In this document: piece by piece, positions 25,189 through 34,015 of the stretch
Layout: the number at the start of each line of letters is the position of its first letter
Numbering within the stretch: position 1 is the first letter of the stretch
Program-made: the position numbers and the translations under genes
NCBI RefSeq assembly: GCF_001315015.1
Contig: NZ_CP012918.1
Span: 62,001 to 126,000 of the forward strand
DNA length: 64,000 bases
Origin: Azospirillum brasilense
GTDB lineage: Bacteria; Pseudomonadota; Alphaproteobacteria; Azospirillales; Azospirillaceae
Direction: 5' to 3'
Notes under the pieces: model-generated
The model's input: the letters and a program-made list of their open reading frames with translations, nothing else
Databases searched by the model: none
What the model was told of the DNA's origin: nothing

Positions 25189-27066
25189 GTGCTTCCCACC
25201 TCCGACGAACCACAGAGCACCGATTTACCCGCGTCCACCATCACGGCACCGCTCATCGATGCGGCGCTGGCGCGCGTGCTGGCCAGCCGCAGCCTGCGCG
25301 GTTCCGCCCGTGGCCGCCGCTTTCTGCAGTTCATCGTGCAGGAGGCCCTGGCCGGGCGCGCCAATCGCATCAAGGCCTACACCATCGCCATGGACGTGTT
25401 CGACCGCGACGCCAGCTTCGACCCGCTGCTCGATCCGGTGGTCCGCATCCAGGCGGGCCGTCTTCGCCGCGCCTTGGAACACTATTATCTGACCGAAGGC
25501 GCCGCCGACCCTCTGCGCATCGCCATTCCCAAAGGCGGCTACGTTCCCCGGTTCTCCCTGGTGCCGGTCACTGCCGGAGCCGACCTTCCAGACGAAGCCT
25601 CCGGCCCGGCGCCGGTGCCAACCCGTGACGGGCTGGACCCACCCCGCGCGCCGCTGTTCCTCGGACGCCCTATCAACCATCCGCTCCGCTGGCTGGCCGT
25701 CGCGGCCACAGTCGTGCTTCTGGCCGTGGTCGGCCTGGGGCTCTTCGCCGGGTGGCGCGGCATCGCCCCCGACCCGTCGAAGAACGCCCTGGAGCGCGCC
25801 GCGGAGCCGGCCACGACACAACGAGCGGTGCGCGGCCCGGCCCTGTTGGTTCTGCCGTTCACCAACGGCTCCGGCAATCCGACGCTCGACCTCGTCGCCG
25901 ACGGCATCACCGAGGATCTCGTCACGGCGCTTATCCGCTTCGATGATTTTCTGGTCTTCGGTGCCGACACCAGCTTCCGCTACCCTTCGGCGCCGGCCCT
26001 GCGCGAGGCCGTGCCGACCACCCGCGTCGACTATTTGCTGAAGGGCAGCGTCGCTCAAACCGGTGATTACATCCAGGTCACGGCCACGCTGATCGCGGCC
26101 AAGGATCACCGCTACCTGTGGTCGGACAGTTTCCGTCGCGCCGTCACGCCGACCAGGCTGTTGGATCTGCGCCACGACATCGCCGTCCAGGTCGCCCGCA
26201 CCCTGGCGCAATCGGACGGCGTGATCGAACGCGAGGAGGCGCGGTTGAACGAACAGCACGCGCCACAGGACCTGTCGTCCTACGCCTGCCTTCTGCGCAC
26301 CCGTCAATATTGGCGCCAGCTCAGCGCCGCCCTCCATGCCGAGGTGCGGGATTGTCTTGAACGGACGACCAGGAACGACCCCGGCTACCCGGAAGCCTGG
26401 GCGGCGCTCGCCATGGTCACCATCGACGAAGCCCGGCTCGGCTTCAACACCGGTCCGGCGCCCAGCAATCCGGTCGATGACGGGCTGCAACTGGCCGAGC
26501 GCGCGGTGTCGCTGGCTCCGGACAGCGCGTTTTCCCATCAGGCACTCGGGCTTGCCTGGTGGATGCGCCGCGAGCCGCAGCGCAGCATCGCCGCGTACGA
26601 ACGGGCGCTCGCGCTCAACCCGAACGACAGCGCGATCCTCGCCGACCTGGGGCGTTGCTACAGCCTGACCGGTGACTGGGAGCGCGGAATTCCGCTGATC
26701 CGCGAGGCCTTCACGCGCAACCCGGCGCAGCCGAGCTGGTACCGCATCGTGATCGCCACCTATCATTACGTGAACGGCCGCTACGACGAGGCGCTCGAGG
26801 AGATGCGGCGGGCCAATCTGGGGCGCGAGGTCATTCTCGGCCATGTCGCGCTGGCGATGATACACGGCCAGACCGGAAACCGGGCCGAGGCGGCGAAGGC
26901 GGTCTCCGAGATCCTGCGGCTCGACCCGAATTTCCCGGTCAAGGCGATCCCTGAATTCGAACGCCGCAACATCCACCCGAACATCATCGTCCGGATCGTT
27001 GACGGCTTGCGCAAGGCCGGTCTTGCCATTCCACCGCCGCAGATGGCCGACGGCGAAAGGCTCTGA
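25189..27066 (+). CDS. Membrane-anchored TPR protein with TolB-like domain (CadC/adenylate-cyclase-associated type)
   Basis: A 625-residue protein. Residues about 20-125 are a conserved N-terminal domain (LRGSARGRRFLQFIVQEALAG, DPVVRIQAGRLRRALEHYY) found on alphaproteobacterial TPR regulators. One membrane segment follows at about 168-189. Residues about 215-340 form a TolB/FlgO-like domain (LLVLPFTNGSGNPTLDLVAD, DGITEDLVTAL). TPR repeats occupy about 380-600 (FSHQALGLAWWMRREPQRSI, AILADLGRCYSLTGDWERGI). There is no cyclase or kinase domain. GGAAGGAG precedes the GTG start at 25189. It probably senses or scaffolds at the inner membrane. It stands alone in orientation, flanked by IS-like debris upstream and the decayed EF-hand gene downstream. 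Confidence 0.8.
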   Translation: MLPTSDEPQSTDLPASTITAPLIDAALARVLASRSLRGSARGRRFLQFIVQEALAGRANRIKAYTIAMDVFDRDASFDPLLDPVVRIQAGRLRRALEHYYLTEGAADPLRIAIPKGGYVPRFSLVPVTAGADLPDEASGPAPVPTRDGLDPPRAPLFLGRPINHPLRWLAVAATVVLLAVVGLGLFAGWRGIAPDPSKNALERAAEPATTQRAVRGPALLVLPFTNGSGNPTLDLVADGITEDLVTALIRFDDFLVFGADTSFRYPSAPALREAVPTTRVDYLLKGSVAQTGDYIQVTATLIAAKDHRYLWSDSFRRAVTPTRLLDLRHDIAVQVARTLAQSDGVIEREEARLNEQHAPQDLSSYACLLRTRQYWRQLSAALHAEVRDCLERTTRNDPGYPEAWAALAMVTIDEARLGFNTGPAPSNPVDDGLQLAERAVSLAPDSAFSHQALGLAWWMRREPQRSIAAYERALALNPNDSAILADLGRCYSLTGDWERGIPLIREAFTRNPAQPSWYRIVIATYHYVNGRYDEALEEMRRANLGREVILGHVALAMIHGQTGNRAEAAKAVSEILRLDPNFPVKAIPEFERRNIHPNIIVRIVDGLRKAGLAIPPPQMADGERL

Positions 27067-27195
27067 GAGCCGTGATGCAACGGGGCGTTACTGTAGCATT
27101 CCCGAAAGCGGCCCCATGCTACTTCTGAAACGACGCCGGCTTGCGGCCCGATACCGGAGAAGCGGAACATCCCAATTCGAAAGGGGAGATCGGCC

Positions 27196-27575
27196 ATGGC
27201 CGCGACGGCGCGAATGGCGTTCATGTTGATGGTGACTCTGGCGGCGCTCGCGCACATCGTGACGACCGCGGCGGCGGCTTCCGCGGAAAATGCACGCGAC
27301 GCCAGGATCTTCGAACTGCTCGACGACAATCAGGACGGCAGTGTCTCCATGACGGAATTCAAAAACAACCAAATGCTGGTGTTCTATATTCTGGATCGCA
27401 ACAAGGATCTCGCCTTGACAGTCGGTGAAACCCATCTGCCTGCCGACGTCTTCGCGAGCATCGCTGGAAATGACGGCAAGCAAGATCGACACTCTTGAGT
27501 TTCTCGATGTCGTCGATTCGGCCTTCAAATAGGCCGACACCAATCAAGACGGACTTCTTGATCGGCAGGAATTCG
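27196..27575 (+). pseudogene. EF-hand calcium-binding protein, frameshifted
   Basis: ATG 27196 starts a signal peptide (MAFMLMVTLAALAHIVTTAA) and a mature part with two EF-hand loops: DDNQDGSVSMTEF, and the weaker DRNKDLALTVGET. The frame ends at TGA 27498. One base off, the homology continues: SKIDTLEFLDVVDSAFK, a TAG at about 27530, then ADTNQDGLLDRQEFVALLG with a perfect third loop. So the ancestral gene had at least three EF-hands and has suffered a frameshift near 27478 and a nonsense change. The first 100 residues could still be made as a periplasmic protein with one good loop. It ends at the adhP-like scrap. Confidence 0.75.
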
Positions 27576-27589
27576 TCGCGCTGCTGGGT

Positions 27590-27664
27590 CGTGTCCGGAA
27601 CCTCTTCAATAGACAGTGGTTCCAGAACTGGTGCACCACGGCCGCCTTCATCGTTCTCGCCATT
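27590..27664 (-). pseudogene. Remnant of an alcohol dehydrogenase 5' end
   Basis: Reading leftward, the sequence encodes MARTMKAAVVHQF, then after a frameshift EPLSIEEVP. This matches MAKMMKAAVVRQF and PLSIEEVPVPE at the start of adhP (15533). Only about 25 codons remain, preceded by a GGAGGG-like site. It shows that an adhP paralog once lay here and was lost, probably when the EF-hand gene end was joined. Confidence 0.75.
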
Positions 27665-27691
27665 GCCCCCTCCCTTGCCCCTGGTTCGGCA

Positions 27692-28954
27692 TCAGACCTT
27701 GACCAAATCCCGCATGGAAGCGACGCCCTTGACGGCCCGAAGGATATGCGCCCGGGTGTTGTAGATGTGCGGGCAGAGCCGCAATCCCCCAGAGGTTGAC
27801 GCGGCGATGCCGAACTGCGTGTACATGGCGTCGGCGACGGCCTTCTGGTTTGCCTTCGGAACCTCGATGACCACCACCCCACCGCTCATTGCCGGGCTCT
27901 CCGGCGTCACCAGGGTCGCGCCGGCGTCCTTCAACCCCTCCTTCAGGAGACTGGCGAGTTCCGTGACGCGGGCCTGGATCCGCTCGGGCCGGATCTGTTC
28001 GTGCAGATCGGCGGTCTCGCCGAGGGCCGCGACCGCGGCATCGTCGCGCTGCCCGAGGGTTTCGAACTTGAGCGCGTTCTCAAGCTCGAGTTCGACCTTG
28101 ATATCGCCGGTGTAGCCGATGGTGTTGGGCCAGATTTCCGGGGCGCGTCCGTTGCGGACATAGAGGATGCCAATCTCCTTCGGGCCCATGAACCACTTGT
28201 GGGCACTGGCGGCGAGCGAGTCGCAGCCGATGTCGTGGACGTCGAGCGCCGCCACCCCCCAGCTCTGCGCGCCGTCAACATGGCAGTAAATGCCCCTGTC
28301 ACGAGCCATCGTGGCGAGTTTCTTTGCCGGCAGCTTGAGCCCGCTGACGTTGGAAACCTCGGTAAAGCTGAGCACTTTGGTGCGGTCGGAACACGCCTTG
28401 GCAAACAGTTCCACCACCTGCTCATCACTTTCCGGCACCCGTGGCACCGACACTCGGATGACCTTCAAACCGAAACGCTTGGCCCGGATATCCCACGCCT
28501 CGTTGTTGGTGACGTGGTTCTGTTCCCAGATGACGATCTCGTCTCCTGCCCGGAAATCGAGACCGTTGGTAATGACGCTGTTGCCTTCAGAGGTGTTGCG
28601 CACGAGCGCCACCTCTTCCGGGGCGGCACCGATCTGTGCCGCCACTTTGGCCCGCGATGCCTTCAGCGTGTCGTTGAACTGCGCCCGATTGTTGAAGGAT
28701 ACATCGTAATCGACGACCCTCGACAACGTCGCGACCTTGTCCGCGACGGATTGAAAGGTTGGGCACAAGTTGGCGCAGTTCATCGGAACCGCACTCTCCG
28801 GAAAGATGAACTGGCGGCGCACGAGCTCCCAGTAATCCTCGCCACTCGGTGTCTGCGCCCGTGCAGTGTTCTGGATGGCGCCATAGGTGCCGGCGAAGGC
28901 CGCTACGGCGCCGGCCTGTTGGAGAACAGACCTGCGGGTGACTGAAAGCGGCAT
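27692..28954 (-). CDS. Tat-exported class V aminotransferase-like PLP enzyme
   Basis: A 420-residue fold-type I PLP enzyme of the aminotransferase class V/cysteine desulfurase/isopenicillin-N-epimerase group. The PLP lysine is K in ASAHKWFMGPKEIG, and the phosphate and ring contacts lie in VRNTSEGNSVITNG and CHVDGAQSWG. The N-terminus is a twin-arginine signal: VTRRSVLQQAGAVAAFAG with an ARAQ-type cleavage site, so it acts in the periplasm. The start at ATG 28954 is fixed by GGGAGGAGG. Substrate is unknown. Such exported enzymes are uncommon, and some relatives occur in peptide or sulfur metabolism. It is single, with no operon partner. Confidence 0.88.
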   Translation of the reverse strand: MPLSVTRRSVLQQAGAVAAFAGTYGAIQNTARAQTPSGEDYWELVRRQFIFPESAVPMNCANLCPTFQSVADKVATLSRVVDYDVSFNNRAQFNDTLKASRAKVAAQIGAAPEEVALVRNTSEGNSVITNGLDFRAGDEIVIWEQNHVTNNEAWDIRAKRFGLKVIRVSVPRVPESDEQVVELFAKACSDRTKVLSFTEVSNVSGLKLPAKKLATMARDRGIYCHVDGAQSWGVAALDVHDIGCDSLAASAHKWFMGPKEIGILYVRNGRAPEIWPNTIGYTGDIKVELELENALKFETLGQRDDAAVAALGETADLHEQIRPERIQARVTELASLLKEGLKDAGATLVTPESPAMSGGVVVIEVPKANQKAVADAMYTQFGIAASTSGGLRLCPHIYNTRAHILRAVKGVASMRDLVKV

Positions 28955-29435
28955 GACCTCCTCCCGTTGGTTCTTTGGGCCGCCAACCACTTTGATTTGA
29001 TGCTGCCGAAGTTGTTGAACTGGCGGTGCCGCGGATGCGGAGCGTGGACGACCCTCTCAAGGCTTCGCTGCTCTGGTTTATCCGTGCCGCGCACGCGCAC
29101 GCCCGACATCAGCATTGCGCAAACGCACTAAGCACGAGGGCGGCAAGACGGCGATAGACCTTCCGCCATGTTCACCCTGACACCTCAGCAACAGTTTTGA
29201 ATATTCATATAACAAACATATTGTATAATGAATTAGGGCGAGGGGTGTATGTACTTCAAGTGTTGCGAAAGAATGCACCCACCTCTTTTGGCTGGTGCTG
29301 CCCACATCTTTGCGCATGGGCTTTCATCAACGTTGGTGGAGTCATGCCCGTGTGATATCCACTGCGCGGTTCAGCATGGGTGCTTGCTGCGCATGAGTGC
29401 CTGCGTGACGCTTCGCTCCCGACAAACCTTGGATG
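28955..29435. other. Intergenic region, no gene seen
   Basis: It holds the promoter side of the aminotransferase gene. An AT-rich patch around 29190-29240 (ATTCATATAACAAACATATT) could contain a promoter. The remaining sequence up to the ptsG stop shows only short frames without ribosome sites. Confidence 0.5.
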
Positions 29436-31223
29436 TCATTCGGCGGCTTTCTGCGGGACGGTGCCCGCAGGCAGCGCGGCGGCGAGCCTCGTCGCGTCGT
29501 TGCCGACAATGAGGTCCAGCCCCATCGCCCAAGGGACGACGGCACGCACACCGGCCTGCTTCAGCGCGGCCATGTCGGCCTTGCCCGCGTCGGCAAGTTC
29601 CACGCGCAGCCGGGTGACCGCAAAAGGTGCAAGGGCTTGGATGTTGGCGGCCCCACCGAGGGCGTCGCGCAGCAGATCCTCCCGAATCTTAGGCATGTCT
29701 GCCCTCGACGACCGGGAGGGTGGGGGCGCTCCGGCCATGGCGGCGGACACGGGTGCGGCCGGTTCGGCAGCCACGTCGGCGCCGGAGGATTCCAGATACT
29801 CCTGCATTTCCGTTTTCAGGTTCTCGGAGAGCGGGCCGAACACCGCTTGGACACTGTCGCCGACCCGCAGCACGCCCGAAGCCCCCATGTTTTTCAGCTT
29901 TGCTTCGTCGACCCGCGCCGGTTCCCGGACCACCACCCGCAGCCGGGTGATGCAGGCATCGAGCGTGCCGATGTTTCCTCGCCCGCCGAACGCGAGCACC
30001 AAGTCCCGTGCTCGTTCAGTGCCGGAACCGGTGGTGGCGTCGGCCGCAGCCGCGGCCTCGCGGCCGGGGGTTTTCAAATCCAGCCAGCGGATCGCGCCCC
30101 GGAAGACGGTGTAGTAGATGGCCGCGTAGATCGGCCCGAAGATCAGCACCAGCCACCATTTCTGTGAATTGGGGTTGAACACATTGAAAATGACAAAGTC
30201 AATTCCGCCCTGGGAAAAGGTGAAACCCATGTGCGCGCCCAGCGAGTTCATCAGAAACTGCGAGGTGGCGGCGAGCACCGCGTGGATCAGGTAGAGCACC
30301 GGCGCGAGGAAGAGGAAGGAGAACTCGATCGGTTCGGTGATGCCGGTGAGAAAGGAGGTCAGCGCGGCGGAGATCATGATGCCGCCGACGCGAGCCCGGT
30401 TTTCCGGCAGCGCCGCGTGCCAGATGGCGATGGCCGCGGCCGGCAGGCCGAACATCTTGAACAGAAAGGCGCCGGACAGGATGCCGGCGGTCGGATCGCC
30501 GGCGAAGTAACGGTTGATGTCACCGTGCACGATCTCCCCCGTCGCCGTCTGGAATGAACCGATCTCGAAGAAGAAGGGGACGTTCCAGATGTGGTGCAGG
30601 CCGAAGGGGATCAGCAGCCGCTCGACGAAGCCGTAGATGGTGGCGGCGGTGCGCGGGTCGCTGACCGCGGCCCAATGGGAGAAAGCGTTGATGCCGTTCT
30701 GGATCGGCGGCCAGACCACCGACAGCGCCACGCCCAGCAGGATGGCGGCGAGCGCCGTGATGATCGGCACGAAGCGCTTGCCGGCGAAGAAGCCGAGATA
30801 GGTGGGCAGCGTGATCTTGTAGTAGCGGTTGAACATGGCCGCCGCCAGCCCGCCGGCCAGGATGCCACCGAACACGCCGGTCTCCATGGCTTTGATGCCC
30901 ATGATGGTCTTCGGCTCCATGCCCCACAGGCCGGTCATCACCCCCAGCGTGGCGAGCATCACCAGATAGCCGATGGTGGCGGCAATGGCCGAGACCCCGT
31001 CGTTCTGGGTGAAGCCCAGTGCCACGCCGATGGCGAAGATCAGCGGCAGGTTGCTGAAGATGACATCGCCGGAGCTTTTCATCAGAAGCGACAGCAGCGG
31101 CGGCATCCAGTCGAAATCAGCGGCGCCGATCCCCAACAGCAGGCCCGCCACCGGCAGGACCGCGACCGGCAACATGAGGGACTTGCCGATGGCTTGGAGA
31201 AAGGCGAAGGGATTCAGAGTCAT
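29436..31223 (-). CDS. ptsG: PTS IICB transporter, glucose/N-acetylglucosamine type, with a second degenerate IIB domain
   Basis: Inner-membrane sugar permease that phosphorylates its sugar during uptake. Residues 1-380 form the IIC domain, with some ten hydrophobic segments and motifs GLHHIWNVPFFFEIG and TGITEPIEFSFLFLAP. The first IIB domain (about 405-475) has the phosphorylatable Cys424 in DACITRLRV. A linker of Ala and Pro leads to a second IIB-like domain (about 510-585), where the matching position is Ala535 (PFAVTRLRVEL), so this copy cannot carry phosphate. It has 595 residues, longer than a plain IICB. CTGGAGG precedes ATG 31223. It diverges from the IIA-HPr-EI gene. Glucose or N-acetylglucosamine is the likely substrate. 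Confidence 0.92.
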   Translation of the reverse strand: MTLNPFAFLQAIGKSLMLPVAVLPVAGLLLGIGAADFDWMPPLLSLLMKSSGDVIFSNLPLIFAIGVALGFTQNDGVSAIAATIGYLVMLATLGVMTGLWGMEPKTIMGIKAMETGVFGGILAGGLAAAMFNRYYKITLPTYLGFFAGKRFVPIITALAAILLGVALSVVWPPIQNGINAFSHWAAVSDPRTAATIYGFVERLLIPFGLHHIWNVPFFFEIGSFQTATGEIVHGDINRYFAGDPTAGILSGAFLFKMFGLPAAAIAIWHAALPENRARVGGIMISAALTSFLTGITEPIEFSFLFLAPVLYLIHAVLAATSQFLMNSLGAHMGFTFSQGGIDFVIFNVFNPNSQKWWLVLIFGPIYAAIYYTVFRGAIRWLDLKTPGREAAAAADATTGSGTERARDLVLAFGGRGNIGTLDACITRLRVVVREPARVDEAKLKNMGASGVLRVGDSVQAVFGPLSENLKTEMQEYLESSGADVAAEPAAPVSAAMAGAPPPSRSSRADMPKIREDLLRDALGGAANIQALAPFAVTRLRVELADAGKADMAALKQAGVRAVVPWAMGLDLIVGNDATRLAAALPAGTVPQKAAE

Positions 31224-31459
31224 CGCTGCCTCCAGAGGACGTTTGACGCCCGTTCGGGGTTGGCGCGGACGGTGTAGCCTTATCCATAAAGCACGGCACG
31301 ACCTGTCTCTTTTTGGAAAGCCACCTGTCGTGGTGACGACGTACTCTCACGGCACCGTCCTTGACTTCCCCGCCGAGCCATTCCACTTCGCCACAACAAG
31401 AGCGGGATAAGATAATCCAGCCTGAAGGGAACAGGCTCCGCAAAAAGGGGGGACGCATC
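31224..31459. promoter_or_regulatory. Divergent promoter region between ptsG and the PTS IIA-HPr-EI gene
   Basis: The 236-base gap separates two divergent start codons and must contain both promoters. I see no clear operator palindrome. AAAGGGGGGACGCATC is the ribosome site for the rightward gene and decides its GTG start at 31460. Confidence 0.5.
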
Positions 31460-34012
31460 GTGACCAGTGTCCGTCTTGTCGCACCGCTGGCCGGCTGGGC
31501 CATGCCTCTGGAGGACGTGCCCGATCCGGCCTTCGCACAGCATCTGGTCGGCGACGGGATGGCCATCGATCCCACCGCGGACGAACTGCGCGCGCCGTGC
31601 GACGGGGTCGTGCTGGCGGTCCACCGCGCCCGCCACGCCTGCACCCTGCGCACGGCGAGCGGTGCGGAGATCCTGCTGCATGTCGGTGTGGACACGGTGG
31701 GGCTGGGTGGCGAGGGTTTCACCGTGCATGTACGGGACGGTCAGAGCGTGCGGGCCGGCGACCGGCTGCTCTCCTTCGACATGGACCTGCTCGGCCGGCG
31801 GGCGCGCAGCCTCGTCAGCATGATGGTGGTGGTCAACGGTGAGGGATACAGCGTGGACGGTCGCCGCACCGACCGGGAGGTGGCGGTCGGCGAACCGGTG
31901 ATGGAAGTCCACGGCGGGGACATGGCCACAGGCGCGCCGGAGGATGCCGGGGATGGCGCCGGGACGGAGCGGCGTGCCGTGCGCCTGCGCATCGCGCATG
32001 GGCTGCACGCCCGGCCGGCGGCGGCTCTCGCCAACGCCGCGAAGGCACATGCCGGCCCGGTGTCCATCCTGTCCGGCGGGCGAACCGCCAACGCCAAGAG
32101 CGTGGTGGCGCTGATGGGGCTGGGCACCGCTCTCGGCGACGAGCTGACCATCACCGCGTCCGGTCCAGGGGCGGCGTCCATTGTGGCCTCCCTGGCGGCA
32201 TTGATCGACCAGGGACTTGGCGATCCGGTGGTCACGCTCGCCGCGGCTCCCGTTGCGCCCGTATCCGCCACAGCCCCGCCACCCGCCGAGGCGGGAGACA
32301 TCGCCCCACCCTTCGTCGCCGGAGCGGAGATTCTCCTGAAAGGCACCATTGCGGTCCCCGGCATCGCCGTCGGTTCGGCGGTGCGGTTGTTCCGCACGGC
32401 GGTTCCCATCGTCGAAGAGGGCCGCGGCCCGGCGGTGGAGGAACGGCGTCTGCGCGATGCCTTGGCCGGCGTGGCTGCGCGCCTCGCAACCGCCGCGGCC
32501 CGGAGACCGGAACACGCCGCCATCTTCGAGGCGCACCGCACGCTCATCGACGACCCGGAACTGCTGGAAGAGGCGTTGACCCAGATGAGCGCGGGCAAGA
32601 GCGCAGAGTCGGGCTGGAGCGCCACCATGCGCCGCCATGCTGAGGCGCTCTCCCGCATGGCCGACCCGCGCATGGCCGAGCGCGCCGCCGACATGCGTGA
32701 TCTGGAACAGCAGGTGCTGGAGGTGCTGGCCGGGCGGGCTCCGCGCCTGCGGCTGGCCGACATGGTGGAAGGCGCCATCGTGCTGGCCGACGAATTCCTG
32801 CCGTCCGATCTCGCCGATGTGCCTCCCGGCCGGCTGGGAGCGTTGTGCATGGCGCAGGGCGGCCCGACCTCGCACGCCGTGATCCTGGCGGCCTCGCTTG
32901 GGCTTCCGACGGTGGTCGCGCTTGGGGTCCAGGCCCGCCGGGTGCCGGACGGGGCGCCGGTCATCCTGGATGGGAACCGGGGCGAATTGCGGGTCTTCCC
33001 ACCGCCCGAGGTCATGACGGCGACACGCGATGCCGTCACACTCCGCGCGGCCCACCGCGCCGAGAATCGGAAGTCGGCGGCGCTGGAGTGCGTGACGGCG
33101 GATGGCGCGCGCATCGAGGTCTTCGCCAACCTGGGCCGCGCTGCCGACGCCGCTGGTGCTGTGGCTGAGGGGGCCGAGGGATGCGGTCTGCTGCGCACGG
33201 AATTCCTGTTCCTCGAACGGCAGTCGGCGCCGACCGAGGATGAGCAGGCCGCCCAATACCAGGAGGTGGCCGATGCACTCGGCGGCCGACCGCTGGTGAT
33301 CCGCACGCTGGACGTGGGCGGCGACAAGCCGTTGCCCTATCTGCCGCTTCCCAAGGAAGAGAACCCCGTGCTCGGGCTGCGCGGGGTGCGCGTCGGCCTG
33401 CGCCAGCCAGAGCTGCTGCGCAGCCAGATCCGCGCCATTCTGCGCGTCACCCCGGCCGGGGCGTGCCGCATCATGGTGCCGATGATCGCCTCGCCGGAGG
33501 AGTTGCGGACGGTCCGGACGATGATCGACGAGGAGCGCGCAGCCCTGCACCGGGCGGAACCCATCGCGGTCGGCGCCATGATCGAGGTGCCGGCGGCGGC
33601 GCTGACCGCCGACCGCATCAGCGCGGTGGCCGATTTCCTGTCGGTCGGGACGAACGACCTGACGCAGTACGCGCTGGCGATGGATCGCGGCAACCCGCAT
33701 GTGGCCGCGCAGCTCGATGCGCTGCACCCCGGCGTGCTGCGCCTGATCCGGCTGGCAGTGACCGGAGCGGGCCGGTTCGGCCGGCCGGTGGCGGTGTGCG
33801 GTGGCTCCGCCTCCGACCCGATGGCCGCGCCACTGCTGCTGGGGCTCGGCGTGACGGAGCTGTCGGCGACCCCGGCGGTGATCGCCGACCTGAAGGCGTT
33901 CATCCGCACGCTGCGGCTCGACGATTGCCGCGCGGTCGCCGAGGCGGCACTGGAGAAGGACTCGGCGGACGAGGTGCGGCGGCTGGTGACGGAGCGCTGG
34001 CCGGAGCTGTGA
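31460..34012 (+). CDS. ptsP: Fused PTS protein IIA(Glc)-HPr-Enzyme I
   Basis: A multiphosphoryl-transfer protein of 850 residues that passes phosphate from PEP to the IICB partner. The IIA(Glc)-type domain (1-150) has His74 in ILLHVGVDTV. The HPr domain (170-255) has His183 in GLHARPAAALA. Enzyme I (290-850) has His472 in GGPTSHAVILAASLG and the PEP-binding C-terminal barrel with GLLRTEFLF, RTLDVGGDKPLPYL and SVGTNDLTQYALAMDR. All three phosphorylated histidines are present. The start is GTG 31460, set by a GGGGGGA site. The gene is a complete cytosolic PTS in one chain. With the divergent ptsG it forms a self-sufficient system, useful for transfer into hosts lacking a carbohydrate PTS. Confidence 0.94.
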   Translation: MTSVRLVAPLAGWAMPLEDVPDPAFAQHLVGDGMAIDPTADELRAPCDGVVLAVHRARHACTLRTASGAEILLHVGVDTVGLGGEGFTVHVRDGQSVRAGDRLLSFDMDLLGRRARSLVSMMVVVNGEGYSVDGRRTDREVAVGEPVMEVHGGDMATGAPEDAGDGAGTERRAVRLRIAHGLHARPAAALANAAKAHAGPVSILSGGRTANAKSVVALMGLGTALGDELTITASGPGAASIVASLAALIDQGLGDPVVTLAAAPVAPVSATAPPPAEAGDIAPPFVAGAEILLKGTIAVPGIAVGSAVRLFRTAVPIVEEGRGPAVEERRLRDALAGVAARLATAAARRPEHAAIFEAHRTLIDDPELLEEALTQMSAGKSAESGWSATMRRHAEALSRMADPRMAERAADMRDLEQQVLEVLAGRAPRLRLADMVEGAIVLADEFLPSDLADVPPGRLGALCMAQGGPTSHAVILAASLGLPTVVALGVQARRVPDGAPVILDGNRGELRVFPPPEVMTATRDAVTLRAAHRAENRKSAALECVTADGARIEVFANLGRAADAAGAVAEGAEGCGLLRTEFLFLERQSAPTEDEQAAQYQEVADALGGRPLVIRTLDVGGDKPLPYLPLPKEENPVLGLRGVRVGLRQPELLRSQIRAILRVTPAGACRIMVPMIASPEELRTVRTMIDEERAALHRAEPIAVGAMIEVPAAALTADRISAVADFLSVGTNDLTQYALAMDRGNPHVAAQLDALHPGVLRLIRLAVTGAGRFGRPVAVCGGSASDPMAAPLLLGLGVTELSATPAVIADLKAFIRTLRLDDCRAVAEAALEKDSADEVRRLVTERWPEL

Positions 34013-34015
34013 CCC

